DNA from: Ricinus communis | Taxonomy: Eukaryota > Streptophyta > Magnoliopsida > Malpighiales > Euphorbiaceae | Direction: 5' to 3' | Assembly (NCBI RefSeq): GCF_019578655.1 | Contig: NC_063260.1 | Span: forward strand, 20,332,723 to 20,396,722 | DNA length: 64,000 nucleotides | Shown here: positions 39,263 to 49,772 of the stretch, piece after piece | Layout of the letters: the number at the start of each line of letters is the position of its first letter | Numbering within the stretch: the first letter of the stretch is position 1 | Program-made: the position numbers and the translations under genes | The notes under the pieces: model-generated | What the model was told of the DNA's origin: nothing | The model's input: the letters and a program-made list of their open reading frames with translations, nothing else | The model's database searches: none

Positions 39263-40429
39263 CTAAAAACATGGTTCAGCAAAATCGAGATCATCTCCAC
39301 AAGTGCATCCTGATTGGCACATTCCTGGGTCAACATCCCAGATGAAGTGTCCTTTTATTCTGGCAGCATAGATCTGATGTCCAGAGGACTGGAATGAGTG
39401 GATAGGGATCTTCTCCCTAGGTCTATATACAGACTGTATCATTGATGCTTGGAAGATAGAAGGTGCAGAAGAAGATTCTCCTGTCTTTGTAAAGATCGTA
39501 TTTACCGTACCATCTTTTTGATTGACAAAAAGAGGGTCGGTGGCTTGAACAGGCTTCGCCCGAGATGCCTGAAGCTTTTCATAGTTGGTCACCCATTCAG
39601 TTAGGATCAGCTTCTGCAAATCTTCCTTTTCCAGCTGCCTTGGGGCCTGAACTATTGTAGGAATCTGGCCAGAGTCAGCCATAATGAATAAAGCATCAGA
39701 GGAGGCTTGAAAGCCTGGAATTTGGAGATTAAAGGCATGATCTTGTAATCTGTAGACTATCTGATGGTGCAGGATCGCAGAGAGAGCATCGGTCACTTGA
39801 TTTGCTCCCGTGATCTGGACTTGGACCTTGAGTGCAGTTGACAGATAGGGATCGTGGAGAGATAGATTAAAATTGGGGAAGAAAGTCAAAATAACACTCC
39901 CAGTGTTAAGTGTTGTGACTATCGTGCCAATTACTGCATGTTCGTACTTAGGATATTTGGTGTCCAGCAGCGACATACGGGCCGTAACCGATAGACCCAT
40001 CCTGCCATGATATGAGAGGACTAGTTTGACAGCTCCGAGATGGAGATGCGTATATCCCTGTTTCCTCCATTATTCTATGAAGGAAATTGGGATCTCAAGA
40101 GTGACATACTGCTCTTTAGTGGTAGAAGTAAGAGAACATTGTGAAAGAGAGGAAGATTGAACATATTCTTTTACGGATAAGGGTTGTTTGTAGATGATTT
40201 AGTTGAAGGTTTTTCTGACAAAATTCTGTTTTTTGAAAATATTATATGGGTTAATAATACGTACAAGAGTGTTTTCAATTTGGACATTCTCAGGAATATG
40301 AGAAATCTTCACAAGATGATCAATCTTATTGGATATGGTTTTTCTGCAGGAAGGAGAGAGTTGTAGGGTAGAGGTGTGAGTAATGATTTCTGAAGTCATG
40401 ATAGTTGGATTTCTCTTCTCTGTCACCAT
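39263..40429 (-). pseudogene. Pararetrovirus movement protein region, two in-frame stops
   Basis: Starts with an ATG (MVTEKRNPT) that directly follows the tRNA-Met primer site. The core shows the pattern of caulimovirid movement proteins (30K superfamily), which guide virions through plasmodesmata: ALKVQVQITGANQVTDALS and HQIVYRLQDHAFNLQIPG. Stops break the frame at 40199-40201 and at about 40071. The C-terminal part has CQSGCTCGDD. Assignment is by motif pattern and position, not by an alignment. Confidence 0.78.
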
Positions 40430-40430
40430 G

Positions 40431-40442
40431 GCTCTGATACCA
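40431..40442 (-). promoter_or_regulatory. tRNA-Met primer site of the pararetrovirus
   Basis: Reads TGGTATCAGAGC on the - strand, complementary to the 3' end of plant initiator tRNA-Met, the usual primer for caulimovirid reverse transcription. The viral ATG follows directly. Confidence 0.9.
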
Positions 40443-40443
40443 A

Positions 40444-41864
40444 GAAATGAGTTAGAAATTATAATATCACATATTTGATTTATTTTATTTTATTTTTCAG
40501 ATTTTTGAAATTATAAAAACAGATTTGATAAAACACAGTTAATGAAAAAATGAAAGAATTTAAATATTTAATTAAAAAGATTTAGACCTATTTTTTAACA
40601 CCCGCTTAAAGCAAACACACACTTAATACATGTGTTAAGGTCAGCCGTCTCAAATTGTAATTTTGACACATCAAAGTTTTTCCATGGCCAATGATATTAT
40701 AATTTAAACCAAAGCCCTTCCATGAAACAAATATAATATCACCATCATTCATGCGAAGCCACCAGCATCCATATATCTTCTAAAATTTGCACACAGGGTT
40801 TGATAATTGCGCAAAAATGGGTAAATAAAATCAAAAGGTTGAAGCTGACGCCAGTACAAGTTGGACACCTTTACAACACATTTAGAAATTTGTAATAATA
40901 CAGTACTATATATTGTATTTATATTAACCTCATTTTCTTGGATATCCCAAAACCATTTTGATATTTTTTTTTCTTTCAAAAAAGATCTTAATACAGTCAG
41001 AATTGCTTTTAAGAGTATTATTCAACAAAATTTTCCGCAAAAACAATAACACAAAAAAATACCTCTCAGATTACCCTGATTGACCTAAAGAATAACGTTT
41101 ACAATAATAAATTGAAGGATAAATGAAAAGTACGACATAAAACTAATACATCTAGTTAGTAACATCATTTGATTGTTTAAACATTTACTCCACAAATTTA
41201 CGAAATAAAAATAAATCATTAAGTTGTATATGATTCATTTATTTACTTAGGAACTAATGGTTTAAATCATTAAACATAAGTAAGATTTTAAATTGAAATG
41301 CGGGAATAAAATTAAATTATTAGGGATTTTTTTTCAGTGGGGCCAAATATGGACTTTAAATATGGGGCAAAGTGCAAACAATTAATCACAAAGGTTTTTC
41401 CTTTTCTCTTTGAAAGTAAAAAAAAAAAAAAAACTTTAGAGAGACTACGGGAACTTTTGGGGGGCAAGTGCCACCATTGCCACCATGCTACAACCGTCCC
41501 TGCCCTTGTTATATATAGCCCCTGCTTGTTCAAAAAATTTGCTTCGACGATTTGAATGTTATCTGCTGAAGCTATAAAAAAATACCAATATCGTTTAGTC
41601 CTCCCATCACAATGGGATGGAAACTATGTGTTCGTATCTTGCCATAGTTGGTAGCTCCTATCTCAACCTACAAACAGAAATGGAATAAACAGTTCGTTAA
41701 TTTCAACATTTACATCATCCCCAGATGCTAGTTGTACCCACTGTAGTAATGCATCAGTACCAATTCAGAGTGAAAGGGTGAGCGGGGCTGTTTATATATT
41801 AAATGCATAAAATTTGAAATACAGTTAACAAAAATTCACTTTCTTAGAACACCAGTTTACCTTA
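40444..41864. other. Intergenic; 3' flank of the hydrolase gene
   Basis: No gene supported. An A run at about 41418-41434 and a short G/C-richer patch at 41455-41515 (GGGGGCAAGTGCC...) look like a transposon end fragment. The 3' UTR of the hydrolase probably covers the last few hundred bases. Confidence 0.5.
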
Positions 41865-44800
41865 TCATAAGTCTATAGGCACTCTCATACCATCATGCGC
41901 AAGCTGCACTGGTATTCCTTCCCTGCAATGTAAACAATGGCTGTTAGTTTCTTATTCCTACTAAAGTATACTGACATCATCTGTTGCTTTAGTCAATTTC
42001 CAAAGTCATGCGGTTGAAGGAATTAATGGGCGATTAGTTCTCATCAATTAGGCTTTGAGGTTGAAACAAAAGGAAAGACAGCCCCCTTTATTTTAAAGAA
42101 AATTCAGAATCAAAATACAAAGGTAGATAGTCGTCTAGTAATCCTTTTATGTGCTGGCTATAATAAAGAACTCAATGGGAATAACCTACCTAGATATTAA
42201 ACCAAAGAAACTTGAAAAAAGTAGCCCAAACAACATTGATAAAAAAGAAACCTAAAATATTAAATAAGAAAACTGAAAGAAACTTGAACCAAATTTTATA
42301 AGAATATTAAAACCAAATTAAATAAGAAAACTAAATTACATGTGCTCATGCACCATGAAGATGTCAACCATGACCAGCAATGCACTTCGTCATTGACTAT
42401 TAAATATTTATCATGAAGGTAAGTACATTACAAACCTTTTAGACCATTCCATTAGGAAATCATTGTCCTTGTGATGATCAAATTCATGAGTCATTCCAAT
42501 TAAAAGAGCTCGCTTAGGACATAATCTCTTCACAGCTTCAAGGGTCTATATATATACAGCAGTATATAAGTGACAGTACATTCCATAAAGGCTAAAAGAC
42601 TGGACTACAAACAAACCTGAGGAAAGCAGAAGTGAGTATTATGGGAGCCAGTCTGCAGAGAGGAGGCAAGGAGAACATCACATATTTAACTCATCGAAAG
42701 AAAGAATAAAGCAGAAGAGAAATAAACAAGCATACTGTACAATTAGGTTTCTCATAATAAAGGAAATTGACATAATAAAGAAGGCACCTCATTCCTATGA
42801 CAATTTATCATTCTTATTTGTCTACATACTTATAGCTAGTGAATAAATTTTATGGAAATACAAGTTAGCAACTGAGGGTGATACAAAACACGAATAACCA
42901 TATTTTGATGACTGACCTTGTACAAAGTGTCCAAGATAAGAAGATCCAACTGCCCAGCCCCAGCCTTTGAAATTACTGAAAAATCAAGAATTTGCTAAAT
43001 AATGATAGATATCTAGAATATAGTCCTCCTTTTTGTGTATCCATAAACAGTAGCAAATCTTTCTCTACTAATTAAAGATGAATCAATCTCTACTTGTTCC
43101 ACTGGAATTAAAAGCAGAAATATTATAAAAATGCATATACTAAATCAGCATGAAAAAAGATGCACGAAATAGAGCTCACCATACTCCGTACTTGCGGGGA
43201 AGCGTGAAATATCAGATATATAAGCTACTCTACTTTTTTCACCAAAGAGAAAACCCAAAGAAATATAATCTTCTCCATGCATCACCTGCACTAAAAATAG
43301 ATCATTAGAAACAAACGCCTCTGAAAGAAGCACATGCTTGTATGTGTGTCCAAACGAATATGATAAATCTCTAAAAGAAAAGGTTCAGAGCAAGTAACTG
43401 GCAAAGGCACAAATTTTAATCCTGATGTAACAAATGGTCTCTGAGAGTCTTCCTCAATTATCTGCCAATCCAGCTGTGCTACCCGTCTTACTTCTTGACC
43501 TTCCTTTAATTTTTTCTTCACCAGGTAAGGAAATTTCACTGCTATACTGTTTCAAAAGTGAACATAGCATAATGCTAATGACGTTAAGTTAAATTCCAGT
43601 TGGCACAACAAGAAGTAAAAGAAAATAAAAATCTCCATAATTCTGACAATTATCTGTAATCGGGTTAAGGTAGCAGAATCTTTACATATCAGGCATAATG
43701 CTAGTACTCAAATCTCATGCAGTATTAGTAATTATTAGTCAGGAATAAGTAAAAGAGAACATGTAAGACAACTAAGATTCCAGTCGTTTAAGATTTATGC
43801 ATAAAAGCAGTGAATGAGGCACCTGACAGGTAGGCATTAAAACTTTCCTGTTGTTCATTAAGGATGATAAATATTCATGTAGAAGATTAGAAGTGTCTTT
43901 GATTAGAAAAGGAAATATATCAAGCAAACGAAAAAAGATAATCATCATATCCACAATGGATAGACTTCCAGAAATACTAGAGGTAAAAGAGTTGAGTTGT
44001 CATCCTCTTCATTTTGTTCTTTCTTTTCACTTTTCGAGTACTTCCTATCAAATTTTAAGAGCAAATTCTAAGTGACATCATGTTCAAACAAAACAAACCA
44101 ACATTCTAATTTTAATTGTTGTAACACATTTCCAAGAAGATGGGAATTTCAAGCTTGTTGGACGCATAGCTTTGCCCTTCCTGTTAATTTGGAAAATGTC
44201 CTAATGCTTATCTTTATAGATAATGGATCTATTTGAAATAAAAGCTTCAATATACTTGAATCCTTGGCTTAGGTCATTAATTTTCAATATTAAAGTATCA
44301 ATATTTATAAGATTGCAAATTTCATCACCAAGACAGCATAAGCAGATCATGTGTCCATAATTGTCACACATTACAATGCACAGTCTAATAATGGAAGACA
44401 TAAGTGACAATTCATTAACTTGATAGAGAGCTGCACATATACAGCTGGAAAGGAAACAAGGGGTACCTATCCATGGCGAACTGACTTAAATAAATTGAAG
44501 TAGGATCAATATCATTAGTAGGACTAAACGGTTGTACGGCACGGATATCATCAAGACCAAGAACTGCATCAGCATGCTCATGAGTCAAAATAATCTGCAT
44601 TTAAATTACAAAAATAAGAAATCATTTGTTAATTTTATTTTATGAAAATTAAAAGATAGAGAAGTTACTCACAGAATCGACTAGAGGAATCTTGTGGAAA
44701 GTAAACCATCTAAGAACTTGCTCTCTGAATGTCTTTCCAACATCAATTAATATATACTTGTGTTTCTCATCGCTCTCGCTATAATAATCTATCAGCAGAG

Positions 44801-45082
44801 ATGTATTACACCTATATATACATATTACAGTTCATATTAAATACAATTGAAAATTACAGATCTTATTGAAATAGCAATTAAAAATAGGAAAATCAACCTG
44901 TAATTAGGGTTTTGCTCCGGCGGGATTGAGAGAGACTGGGAGCAAACGTGGCAAGGAGGATCGGACGGCTGGATCAAGCACATTGCATTAGGGACGGCGC
45001 TGGAGCATCCGGTGCCGAGAAAGATGACGGCCGATCTGCCGTCATAATCTGTGCCGTTTTCAACGGTGCAGTTTTGAGCCAT
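41865..45082 (-). CDS. Metallo-beta-lactamase-fold hydrolase (PhnP-like)
   Basis: A predicted metal-dependent hydrolase, probably a phosphodiesterase by family; the substrate in plants is not known to me. Nine exons on the - strand: 45082-44898, 44811-44673, 44594-44467, 43546-43399, 43285-43180, 42975-42917, 42652-42617, 42545-42436, 41922-41865; 969 nt, giving 322 residues, in frame with GT..AG introns. The N-terminus has FLGTGCSSAVPN, the beta-lactamase-fold start. Metal ligands are seen in THEHADAVLGLDD, MHGEDY, YISDISRFP, LLILDTLY and the C-terminal MTHEFDHHKDND. A Cys-containing loop (PCHVCSQSL) near residue 45 recalls the zinc-binding insert of PhnP. Arabidopsis At1g30300, near ARF6, encodes such a protein as I recall it, which fits the local gene order. 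A Mutator-like element ends about 200 bp upstream of the start. Confidence 0.92.
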
Positions 45083-45279
45083 TTGTTCGAAAAATTGAGA
45101 GTGAGTTGAGAGAGAGAGGAAAAGAAAGAGACGAATACTTTCTCTCGAGTTTCTCTCGAGTGTGGGTCGGGGCGTTGATCTCCGCCCGCGAAACTTAACG
45201 GTTTTGGCGGTTGGTGGTCTTTGTTCCGTTCACGTGGCAACAACTTAATGCGATTGCTTTTGATTCTCCTAAAAAATTT

Positions 45280-46033
45280 GAAGGGGTTAGGGAAAAGGTG
45301 CATTTTGGCCCTTAATGTTTATAGGGAGAACGACTCAAACCCCTATATATTCTTTTTGGTCCAATTAAATACTTAATCAATGAAAAAACATAACTCAGAT
45401 CATCATCAACATGAAAATAATAGACCACCATTAGGTTAAAGTGGCAATTTTTGTTGAATTTTTCTAGAAATAGGACCTAGAATAATGCCACATTACTGTC
45501 ATCTTCCATCCTCATTGTTCTTTACTGTGCTCTTACTTTTCTCTTACATATATGCATTTTTGCTTTTTTACAAAACAAACACTCTTTATTAGCCATAAAC
45601 TTATGGAGACCATTGAAAGTAGAACATCTCTATGGTAACAACTTCAGCAATTGCTATGGACACACTCAATTTTGCAGTTTCTAATATTAAAGCTAATCCT
45701 ACACTATTGAGTTTATGTTTGTGATGCCAAATTTAGAATAATAGTATGTAGAAATGTATTGCTGGTATGGATTTTTCTTTTTAGATCCAAAATATGCGAA
45801 ACCTTAGTAAAGAAATGGGTGCATGCCACATGGTTGGTTAGCATAGAACAAGAGGTGCGCGAATGACATCTTTCCCCTTATCATGCTCTACACTTGGACA
45901 TCTGCGAATGAAAGTACATTAACGACTAGCAAATAGGCAATTTTTTTTTTTTACTATTTAAGTTCTTGGATAAGTGTTGATAAACAAGCTTTCTTTTGCC
46001 TAAGGACCTTGGTCCCTTCTCATGCTCTACACT

Positions 46034-46074
<41 letters not shown>

Positions 46075-46282
46075 AAAAGAAAATGAAAGAAAAGAAGATG
46101 AATAATGTGGCAGTACGGCGAATATCACTTTCTAGAAAAATTCAAACACAAAATTGCCACGTCACTTTAAATTAAGGCATTTTCACTGATTAAGTACCTA
46201 ACTAAACCAAAAGATGTTTAAGGGCCCATGCTTCTCACTATAAACATTAGGGGCCAAAATGTATATTTTTCTAAAAGATTAC
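45280..46282. mobile_element. Long-TIR element, Mutator-like, non-autonomous
   Basis: Arms of about 200 bp (45280-45512 and 46080-46282) are inverted copies: the outer CATTTTGGCCC(C/T)TAATGTTTA and the inner TTGAATTTTTCTAGAAA recur reversed. Flanks are AAAAAATTT (45271-45279) and TAAAAATTT (46283-46291), 8 of 9 alike, fitting the 9-bp duplication of Mutator-like elements. The loop holds no coding frame but has two copies of CATGCTCTACACTTG (about 45886 and 46021) and an AT run at 46036-46071. It sits in the upstream region of the hydrolase gene. Exact ends carry a few bases of doubt. Confidence 0.7.
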
Positions 46283-46289
46283 TAAAAAT

Positions 46290-46960
46290 TTAGTTATTGT
46301 AATTATTTTGATCATAAATAATAATATTAATTAAATCAGTAGGTAAAATTTAATATATTTTTTAATATTTATAATTATTATAATATTTTAAAATATAATA
46401 ATAAACTAAATAGTTTTAAGTGTTTTGTTAATATTTTTAATATCTTACAATTTTATTAGTGGAATAGTCTAAAAGTTATTTAAAAGTATTTATTAATTGA
46501 TTTATAATATTATATAAATTAAGACTATAAATGTTAATTGATATTGTTATTTTCTTAATATTATAAATTGTTGTATAATTATAAATTTAATTTATTAGTT
46601 AATTTAATATTAAAAATATTACTTATAATGTTATTTTTTACAATTAAAATTATTGTCTAATTAGGACTAATTCATTAGTTGACATAATATTTAAAAATAT
46701 AATTAAAACACAATATTTTAGGATTAGAATTATTATTTAATTGAAAATATATTTATTAATTAATAAATAATAAAAAAATTATAAAATTACACATAAACTT
46801 AAATTTTATGTGTAAAATTTAAATATACATATTAAGATAAAAAATATCATGTGTCAAAATAAAGTGACAAATTTCAAAATATTTTTATATGTCAAAATCT
46901 AATATATTTTGTAAAATTTTTCAAATGAATGTGTGAATTTGTTAAAGAATAATAAAAAAA
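46290..46960 (+). repeat. Dispersed AT-rich repeat, copy 2 of 3
   Basis: Same word order as the copies at 32740 and 62410, including ATTTTATTAGTGG, TAATATTATATAAATTAA, AAAATTACACATAAA and TTTTATGTGT. It begins right beside the Mutator-like element. Confidence 0.6.
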
Positions 46961-47293
46961 TTATATATGGTAAACCGGCTTTAAACGTGGAAAGAGAAGA
47001 ATATTCAACATGCTCATGTGGATTAATACTGACATAGACTCAAGAACAATAGCAATAAGCAGCCTGATTATAAAGTCATAAGCTTTACTTTGTAATTGTT
47101 CCATTTATTTTGTCTATCCAACAAGTAATACATATGGAACCAATGTTCTTCGTTACCAATTCGTTCCCTGAATTTAGAAAAGCCATTGTTGCTGATTTAG
47201 CTGAGTTCTTTCAGCTGCATGCATGTGTTCTTAGTTTTTTTTAGTTTGTCTGTCATAAGATAGCATTAATTCTAGAACCGCATGCATCAATAT

Positions 47294-47584
47294 TATGTCT
47301 ACTTCACTCATTTATTTCCATCATCTTCAACAAAAGATTCTACTCCAATCATCACTCAAGTGCTAGTTTCATGCCCTTGGGGGAGAAAACGAGGATCTCT
47401 AACAAGTTAAACACATAGTTATTAAATGGTAATTGGTGATCGGGAAGTAGATAAAAGCCCAAAAGATGGTTTTTTTTTTTTTTTGGTTATGTTTATGGTG
47501 ATCTTAAAGAAGAAGGAATAAACTTCTGAGAAGCCTTAGTGTTGACAAGGTTTTGCTTTTTCTAATCCAATTATAATGTTTAAG
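47294..47584. repeat. Left copy of the host segment flanking the Copia element
   Basis: A 291-bp stretch from TATGTCTACTTCACTC to TATAATGTTTAAG recurs as 55445-55746 on the other side of the Copia element. I count three base changes plus one 12-bp insertion and poly-T length change between the two. It shows no similarity to the element itself. Confidence 0.95.
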
Positions 47585-47842
47585 TGAAGAAGTTTGTATA
47601 AATTTGTATTGATAAAACAATGATGAGTATGTTACAAATTCTGAGTTTATTTACAACTGATGAAGAGTTTATATTGATGCTTGTATATGTCCAACGGCTA
47701 TTTTTCTGAGAGGGGAAAGGTAGAACAGGAAAGGTTGCTCCCTTTCACCCTTGGTCAGTGATGAGAAGCCTGCACAAGCAATCCAGCTTGTGCAGTCTCT
47801 GAGGCCATGCCTTCCATGTCCCTCTTTCTGTTTTCTTTAACA
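47585..47842 (-). repeat. Copia 3' LTR (complete)
   Basis: 258 bp, from TGTTAAAGAAAACAG to CTTCTTCA on the - strand, preceded by the purine-rich GCTTGAGAGGGAG. It differs from the 5' LTR at three or four bases and lacks one arm of a hairpin present there. Confidence 0.9.
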
Positions 47843-49772
47843 CTCCCTCTCAAGCTGGGTTCATATAGATTTATTGAACCCATCTTGCTGAGAATGGACT
47901 TATGACTCTGCTTGTCCAGGGCTTTTGTAAATATGTCTGCCAATTGATCTTGACTCTTGACGTAAGGAGTTTCAATTTCTCCTTTTTGAACCTTTTCTCG
48001 GATGAAATGGCGATTGACTTGATGTGCTTGGTCCTTTCATGAAACACTGGGTTTGATGCTATGTGCCGAGCGGCGTGATTGTCACAAAACATTTTCATAG
48101 GCTCCATCGTTTCTACTTTCATGTCCTTGAGTACTTGCTTTACCCAAATGAGTTCGCTAGCCGTGGATGCCATCGCACGATATTCTGCTTCGGCGCTTGA
48201 TCTAGCAACTACGCTATGTTTTTTGCTTTTCCATGTCACCAAGTTTCCCCCGACGAATATACAGAATCCAGTGGTTGACTTTCTATCACAACTTCCAGCC
48301 CAATCCGCATATGAGAAACCAACTACATTAGTGGAGCTATTTTTCTTCATCCAGATTCCCTGTCCGGGTGTTCCTTTTAGATATCTGAGGATCCGATCAA
48401 TGGCTTCAAGGTGGCTGGTACGAGGAGCATGCATAAACTGACTTATCACACTAACTGCAAAAGAAATGTCAGGTCTAGTGACAGTTAAATAAATTAATTT
48501 CCCTACTAAACGCTGATAGTGTCCTATGTTGGTCAAAGGATCTTCGTCTTCTAAATTGAGTTTAGTTTTAGTTTCCATTGGAGAGAGAGCAGGTTTGGTT
48601 CCTATCTTGCCAGTTTCCTTTAATAGATCAAGGGTATATTTTCTTTGGGATAGAAATAAACCTTTGCTGGACTTTGCTATTTCTATGCCTAGAAAGTATG
48701 ACAACTGACCTAGATTTTTAATGTCAAATTCCCTTTTGAGACATTGTTTGACATTTTCTATCTCTCGATTATCACTCCCAGTTATTATGATGTCATCAAC
48801 ATATACCAAAATAATAATGGTGTGTGTGCGAGTGTGTCTAACGAACATGGAAGAATCAGAATCACACTTATTGAAATTGATACTTAATAGAAAATAGCTG
48901 AGTTTAGCATACCATGCCCTTGGAGATTGTTTCAGACCATAAATTGCTTTCTTGAGCTTACATACCAGAGATAAGTCTGAGTTTGTCTTATACCCAGGAG
49001 GAATGGCCATGTAAACTTCTTCTGCTAAGTTTCCTTAAAGGAAGGCGTTCTTGACATCCATTTGGAATAGATTCCAACCTTGATTAATTGCTACTGAGAG
49101 TAGGATCTTAACCGTGTTAATCTTGGCCACTGGAGCGAAGGTCTCTTGATAATCAACTCCGTAAGTTTGAGTGAAGCCTCGGGCTACGAGTCTGGCCTTG
49201 TACCTGTCAATAGTTCCGTCACTATTGTGTTTGATCTTGTATACCCATTTGCACCCCACTGGTTTTTTATTTGGTGGAAGAGAGACAACGCTCCATGTAT
49301 CATTCTTTTCCAGGGCTAGAAGTTCTTCTTCCATAGCTTTACACCATTTAGGATCGACATTGGCTTCGTAGAAGTTTGTAGGTTTGAAATGATTGGAGAG
49401 CTGAGATAGATAATTGCGATATTGGTTAGACACAACATTATATGAAATAAAATTCTGAATGGGGTACGTCACCGTATGAGACACATAGTCTCTAAATTTC
49501 ACAGGTGGTCTGGTTTGTCGACTGGAACGTCTCAAGGCAGTTACTTCCTCTGAGACTTCGTGAAATGAAGCTTCTTGTTCTTGTGAGTGGTTATCTCCCC
49601 CTGAAGGAATGTGCCTTGAGATGTCAGGTGGTTGTTCTGGGAGTGGACTGTGATCAAAGCTGTTAAGAGAAATATCAGAGTTAAGCGGAAAAAGAGAATG
49701 AAATTCAGCACCGGTAGGGTTGGTATAATAGGACTCATTCTCGAGAAAAGTGACATCCCGAGAGACATAGGT
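47755..49772 (-). pseudogene. Copia reverse transcriptase and RNase H
   Basis: Reverse transcriptase motifs: WVYKIKHNSDGTIDRYKARL, GVDYQETFAPVAK, FQMDVKNAFL, AIYGLKQSPRAW and the catalytic YVDD in LVYVDDIIITG. RNase H shows YADWAGSCDRKSTTG, SSAEAEYRA and the final ADIFTKAL. One in-frame stop lies at 49035-49037 just after NAFL, and a frameshift falls near 48010-48030, after HERTKHI. The frame ends inside the 3' LTR, as is usual. The N-terminal part of this block was cut from the integrase by the insertion at 49773. Confidence 0.92.

Larger units (their letters stand above)
33646..40443 (-). mobile_element. Endogenous pararetrovirus (caulimovirid), near-complete, inactivated
   Basis: A 6.8-kb viral genome unit read on the - strand. 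From its start: an initiator-tRNA-Met primer site (40431-40442), movement protein region, capsid region, CCHC finger, aspartic protease, reverse transcriptase, RNase H, a C-terminal extension, then a non-coding part with a promoter (33646-34262). There is no integrase and no LTR, which excludes Gypsy elements. Both ends share CTGATACCAA (33646-33655 and 40434-40443), so the circular genome was joined to the host at the primer site. The reading frame has several stops and one frameshift (see the parts), so the copy cannot make its proteins. A single-polyprotein layout recalls petuvirus-like or florendovirus-like members; the exact genus is not decided. Confidence 0.9.

Noticed and set aside
33646..40443. 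The viral block as a Gypsy retrotransposon
   Set aside because: No integrase and no LTRs; movement protein and primer-site ends fit a caulimovirid.
40431..40443. Possible tRNA gene because of similarity to tRNA-Met
   Set aside because: Only about 12 bases match and they are complementary to the tRNA 3' end, as in primer sites; the same holds at 55169-55180.
41455..41515. G/C-richer patch resembling a transposon end
   Set aside because: No matching second end or target duplication could be found.
47294..47584. The 300-bp flank as part of the Copia element
   Set aside because: It lies outside the LTR ends, has no LTR features, and the 3' LTR has its proper CA end right at the border.
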